A stretch of DNA of 41,635 nucleotides, taken from assembly GCA_902765005.1 (NCBI GenBank), contig CACWYB010000012.1:19399-61033 (forward strand), in the 5' to 3' direction. Source of the DNA: an uncultured Eubacteriales bacterium (GTDB taxonomy: Bacteria > Bacillota > Clostridia > Christensenellales > CAG-138). The position numbers and the translations under genes were made by a program. The notes beneath the pieces were generated by a model. That model was not told where the DNA came from. It made no database searches and saw nothing but the letters and a program-made list of their open reading frames with translations. The stretch's first letter is position 1, and the number at the start of each line of letters is the position of its first letter. This document shows positions 38,564 to 41,635 of the stretch, in pieces.

Positions 38564-39571
38564 ATGGCAGAAGAATCCATTCGTTCCCGCTGGGAAGCCT
38601 GGGAGGAGCAGACTCTCTCTCCCTATGCCACCCTGTCGAAAAACAGCCGGGGCCGGGCGAAGGACATTGAACCTTGCCAGATCCGCACCTGCTTTATGCG
38701 GGATCGGGACCGGATCCTTCACTGCAAGGCCTTCCGCCGGCTCAAGCACAAGACCCAGGTCTTCCTGGCCCCCCTGGGGGACCATTACCGCACCCGGCTC
38801 ACCCATACCCTGGAGGTTTCCCAGATCGCCCGGACCATTGCCCGAGCCATGGGCCTCAACGAGGATCTGACCGAGGCCATCGCCCTGGGCCACGACCTGG
38901 GCCACACCCCCTTTGGCCACACCGGCGAGGGCGTGCTGGACCGTTTGGTCCCCGGCGGCTTCAGCCACAACGAGGAGGGCGTCCGGGTGGTGGACAAGCT
39001 GGAGAACAACGGCCAGGGCCTGAATCTGACCTTTGAGGTCCGGGACGGCATCCTGAACCATCCCAAGAAGTGCACCCCCGCCACCATGGAGGGAAAGGTG
39101 GTCTCCCTGTCCGATCGGATCGCCTACGTGAACCACGACATCGACGACGCCGTCCGCGCCGGGGTCCTGAAGAGCTCCGACGTGCCCGAGAGCTGCCGGA
39201 GCCGCTTTGGCAACACCCACAGCGAGCGGATCAACAGCATGATCCTGGACGTGCTGCGGGAGAGCATGGGCCAGCCCTATGTGGCCTTCACCCCGGAGGC
39301 CGCCCGGGAATTCAACGTCCTGCGGGATTTCATGTACGAAAACGTTTACTTCAACCCCATCGCCAAGCGGGAGGACGAGAAGGCCCGGGGGGTGGTGGAG
39401 GCCCTGTACAGCTACTATCTGGACCATATCGACCTGCTGCCGGAGGAGTTTTTGCTCCACCTCGGGGAGGACGGGGCCCAGCGCATCACGGCGGATTACA
39501 TCGCCTGCATGACGGACACCTACGCCATCAACGAGTACCAGCGACTGTTCGTGCCCGCGGCCTGGAGTTAG
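38564..39571 (+). CDS. dgt: Deoxynucleoside triphosphate triphosphohydrolase (dGTPase-like)
   Basis: 335 aa from ATG 38564, SD GGGAGG. The HD-domain metal ligands are visible: RLTHTLEVSQ (His), IALGHDLGHTPFGHTGE (His-Asp), SFSHNEEGVRVVDKLE as GFSHNEEG, and LSDRIAYVNHDIDDA (distal Asp). This is the dGTPase-like family common upstream of dnaG in clostridia. It hydrolyses dNTPs to nucleoside and triphosphate and helps balance dNTP pools. It precedes dnaG by 24 nt and is probably cotranscribed with dnaG-rpoD. Confidence 0.95.
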   Translation: MAEESIRSRWEAWEEQTLSPYATLSKNSRGRAKDIEPCQIRTCFMRDRDRILHCKAFRRLKHKTQVFLAPLGDHYRTRLTHTLEVSQIARTIARAMGLNEDLTEAIALGHDLGHTPFGHTGEGVLDRLVPGGFSHNEEGVRVVDKLENNGQGLNLTFEVRDGILNHPKKCTPATMEGKVVSLSDRIAYVNHDIDDAVRAGVLKSSDVPESCRSRFGNTHSERINSMILDVLRESMGQPYVAFTPEAAREFNVLRDFMYENVYFNPIAKREDEKARGVVEALYSYYLDHIDLLPEEFLLHLGEDGAQRITADYIACMTDTYAINEYQRLFVPAAWS

Positions 39572-39595
39572 GCCATAGAATTCGGAGGCAAAGGA

Positions 39596-41338
39596 TTGGC
39601 ATTCTCCCAGGAATGGATGGACGAGCTTCTGTCCAAGAATGAGATAACGGAGGTGATCTCCTCCTACGTGGCGCTCAAGCCCAAGGGCCGTAAGCTCTGG
39701 GCCTGCTGTCCGCTGCATGGGGAGAAGACGCCTTCCTTTTCCGTGTCTCCGGACAAGCAGCTCTTCTACTGTTTCGGCTGCCACGCCGGAGGTTCCGTGA
39801 TCCAGTTCATCATGGACATGGAGCATCTGACCTTCATCGAGGCGGTAAAGCTCCTGGCGGAGCGGGCGCACATGGAGCTCCCCGAGGAGAAGAACGACCG
39901 GGAGCTCATGCGCCAGCGGGCCTATCGGGAGCGGCTCTACGCCGTGAACAAGGCCGCCGCCCGGTTTTACTGCGAGCAGTTTTTGGGACCCAACGGCCAG
40001 CCCGGCCGGGACTACGCCCAGAAGCGGGGCCTGGTCAAGGACATCATCCTGCGCTTCGGCATCGGATATGCCCCCGAGGGCTGGGACAACCTAAAGAAAC
40101 ACCTGGAAGCCCAGGGCTACTCCGAAAAGGAGCTGCTGGACGCGGGCTTGCTGGTGAAGAACCCCACCTCCGGCCGGGTCTACGACGCCTATCGGAATCG
40201 GCTCATCTATCCCATCCTGGGCGTGGGGGGCCAGGTGCTGGGCTTTGGCGGCCGGGTGCTGGACGATTCCAAGCCCAAGTATATCAACACCGGCGACACC
40301 CCCATCTACAACAAGCGGAACAACCTCTACGGCCTGTATCTGCAGAAGGGGGCAAAGCTTTCGGACCTCATCATGGTGGAGGGCTACATGGACGTGATCG
40401 GCCTGTATAAGGCCGGGGTCACCAACGCCGTGGCCAGCCTGGGCACCGCCCTCACCGAGCAGCAGGCCCGCCTCCTCAAGCGCTATGTGGATACGGTCTA
40501 CATCGCCTACGACGGGGACGCCGCCGGCCAGAACGCCACCATCCGGGGCCTGGAGATCCTGACGCACGAGGGGCTGTCCGTTCGGGTCATCGTGTTCCCG
40601 GACGATCTGGACCCGGACGAGTACGTCCAAATCTACGGCAAAGCTGGCTTCGACGCCCTGAAGGCCAACGCCTACGCCCTCAACGCCTTCAAGCTGGAGG
40701 CCATGGCCCGGAGCTTCGATTTGGCTGACGAAAACGGCCGGGAGCAGTTTGCGGTGAAGGCCTGCGCCTTCGTGGGCACGTTGCAGCCCGTGGAGCAGGA
40801 GCGCTATTACAAGCTCATCGCCCAGAAGACCGGCTATGAGATCGAATCCCTGCGGGAGCAGGGCAAGCGGGGGGAGGGCTACGCCTCCAAGCCCGTCACC
40901 TTCAAGCGGGGCACCTATCGCCGTCCCGGCGGCCGGGAGGAGGATCAAAAGGAGCTGCTGCTCCGCTCCATGCTCACCTGCGCCGTGAAGGACAAAGGCG
41001 CCTACCGGGCCCTCAAAAGCGCAGGGGCGGGGGAGATATTGGATGGCGCGTATCAAAGCCTCTTTCAGGCCCTGGATACCCCCGGCTTTTCCTTCGCCGC
41101 CTATGTGGCCGCCCAGGAGCGCCAGGAAGCGGAAAAACTCTCCGCCCTCATACGGGATGAGCAGAACATGGTGGAGCCGGAAAAAACGGCGCTGGATTGC
41201 TTAAAACGGCTGCGGCAGCTGGAGCAGGAGGACAGGCTCAACGAGCTGCAGCATCGATTGAAACGGACCGACCTCAGCGAAGGGGAGCGCGCCGCGCTTC
41301 TCAAGCAGATCACAGAACTGATACGGGCAAAAAAGTAA
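39596..41338 (+). CDS. dnaG: DNA primase
   Basis: 580 aa from TTG 39596, 8 nt after GGAGG. The zinc-binding domain CHC2 uses Cys38, His41, Cys59 and Cys62 (CCPLHGEKTPSFSV; YCFGCHAGG). The core has the TOPRIM Glu motif LIMVEGYMDVIGL and Asp motif AYDGDAAGQ. The C-terminal helicase-binding domain (from about residue 445) is divergent but of normal length. It makes RNA primers for replication. Order dgt-dnaG-rpoD is the clostridial form of the macromolecular-synthesis operon. Confidence 0.97.
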   Translation: MAFSQEWMDELLSKNEITEVISSYVALKPKGRKLWACCPLHGEKTPSFSVSPDKQLFYCFGCHAGGSVIQFIMDMEHLTFIEAVKLLAERAHMELPEEKNDRELMRQRAYRERLYAVNKAAARFYCEQFLGPNGQPGRDYAQKRGLVKDIILRFGIGYAPEGWDNLKKHLEAQGYSEKELLDAGLLVKNPTSGRVYDAYRNRLIYPILGVGGQVLGFGGRVLDDSKPKYINTGDTPIYNKRNNLYGLYLQKGAKLSDLIMVEGYMDVIGLYKAGVTNAVASLGTALTEQQARLLKRYVDTVYIAYDGDAAGQNATIRGLEILTHEGLSVRVIVFPDDLDPDEYVQIYGKAGFDALKANAYALNAFKLEAMARSFDLADENGREQFAVKACAFVGTLQPVEQERYYKLIAQKTGYEIESLREQGKRGEGYASKPVTFKRGTYRRPGGREEDQKELLLRSMLTCAVKDKGAYRALKSAGAGEILDGAYQSLFQALDTPGFSFAAYVAAQERQEAEKLSALIRDEQNMVEPEKTALDCLKRLRQLEQEDRLNELQHRLKRTDLSEGERAALLKQITELIRAKK

Positions 41339-41348
41339 GGAGACGAAC

Positions 41349-41635
41349 ATGAGCGAAACCAATAAGAAGACCACCCAGAACAAGGACCCCAAGGCACGCA
41401 TCAACGAGCTGCTGGAGGTGGGCAAACAAAAAGGCGTCCTGAGCTACAAGGAGATCATGGATGCCCTCCAGGAGCTGGAGCTGGACCAGGAGGCCGTGGA
41501 GAAGCTCTACGAGGCCATCGAGGAGCAGAACATCGACGTGGTGGAGGAGGTGGAGGTCCCCGAGGATATCAACGAGGAGATCGCCGAGGTGGAGACCATC
41601 CTCTCCGTCACCGAGGGCATCAACATCGACGACCC
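41349..41635 (+). CDS. rpoD: RNA polymerase primary sigma factor (partial, 3' end outside window)
   Basis: 95 codons are present from ATG 41349 (SD AAGGAG), 10 nt after the dnaG stop. The start MSETNKKTTQNKDPKARINE is followed by region 1.1: LLEVGKQKGVLSYKEIMDAL, LDQEAVEKLYEAIEEQNIDV. This acidic N-terminal domain keeps free sigma from binding DNA. The frame is open to the window's end. Position after dnaG confirms sigma-A (RpoD). Confidence 0.95.
   Translation, partial: MSETNKKTTQNKDPKARINELLEVGKQKGVLSYKEIMDALQELELDQEAVEKLYEAIEEQNIDVVEEVEVPEDINEEIAEVETILSVTEGINIDD

Noticed and set aside
1-41635. tRNA, rRNA or large riboswitch genes
   Set aside because: No cloverleaf-type sequence, rRNA segment or known riboswitch core was recognised by eye in the intergenic gaps, all shorter than about 220 nt; a covariance-model scan would be needed to exclude small RNAs.

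Overview
The window looks like chromosome from a high-GC, spore-forming, Gram-positive anaerobe of the class Clostridia, probably an uncultured gut-type lineage. The evidence is the cotJA-cotJB-cotJC spore-coat operon, spoIID, a ylmC/ymxH-type sporulation gene, a CarD-family regulator, the Firmicutes rpmH-rnpA-yidD-yidC-jag-mnmE block, dnaD/dnaI-type helicase-loading genes, consensus sigma-A promoters and strong Shine-Dalgarno (SD) sites. No rRNA, tRNA, CRISPR array, transposase or prophage gene was seen. Sporulation and taxonomy are inferred from gene content only.

Layout. Bases 1-3538 hold the 3' part of a large surface protein of alternating MBG-like and DUF11-like repeats. It ends in a domain that reads as a metallophosphoesterase with every metal ligand replaced. 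Its frame is broken twice, each time right after the same 99-bp exact repeat. Bases 3642-8664 are one transcription unit: a secreted transglutaminase-like protein, a PilC/GspF-like platform protein, four small pseudopilin-like proteins and a PilT-like ATPase. Bases 8683-12244 (minus) form an operon of LysR regulator, APH-type kinase, [2Fe-2S] thioredoxin-like protein, Nudix/free-methionine-sulfoxide-reductase fusion and P-loop kinase. Bases 12425-16150 (minus) carry a GlsB-type stress protein, an sdpR-sdpI-like pair with a clear operator, the cotJ operon and a lipoprotein metallophosphoesterase that is the intact relative of the degenerate domain at the left edge.

Bases 16229-19330 (plus): ylmC/ymxH-like, nrdR, pgeF, a SurA/PrsA-like foldase and a 32-aa membrane protein. 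Bases 19471-22387 (minus): dnaD-dnaI-rsmI. Bases 22517-25223 (plus): spoIID, a TrmN6-like methylase, a tiny linker-only lipoprotein and carD. Bases 25402-29661: rpmH, rnpA, yidD, yidC, jag, mnmE, which are ribosome, RNase P, membrane-insertion and tRNA-modification functions; mnmG does not follow. Bases 29752-33395: small membrane and Cys-rich proteins, a peptidoglycan-binding secreted protein, rlmA-like and cca. Bases 33469-37136: an ECF sigma factor coupled to a 1060-aa membrane protein that is probably its anti-sigma sensor. Bases 37281-38366: a phosphodiester-glycosidase lipoprotein. Bases 38564-41635: dgt, dnaG and the start of rpoD, the macromolecular-synthesis cluster.

The observations most worth a second look are the dead phosphoesterase domain with an intact relative 12 kb away, the compact pilus-like operon whose four pilin-like proteins all have Gly before the hydrophobic segment but no Glu+5, five genes whose -10 box sits only 6-7 nt before the start codon (possible leaderless mRNAs), and the very large putative anti-sigma factor.
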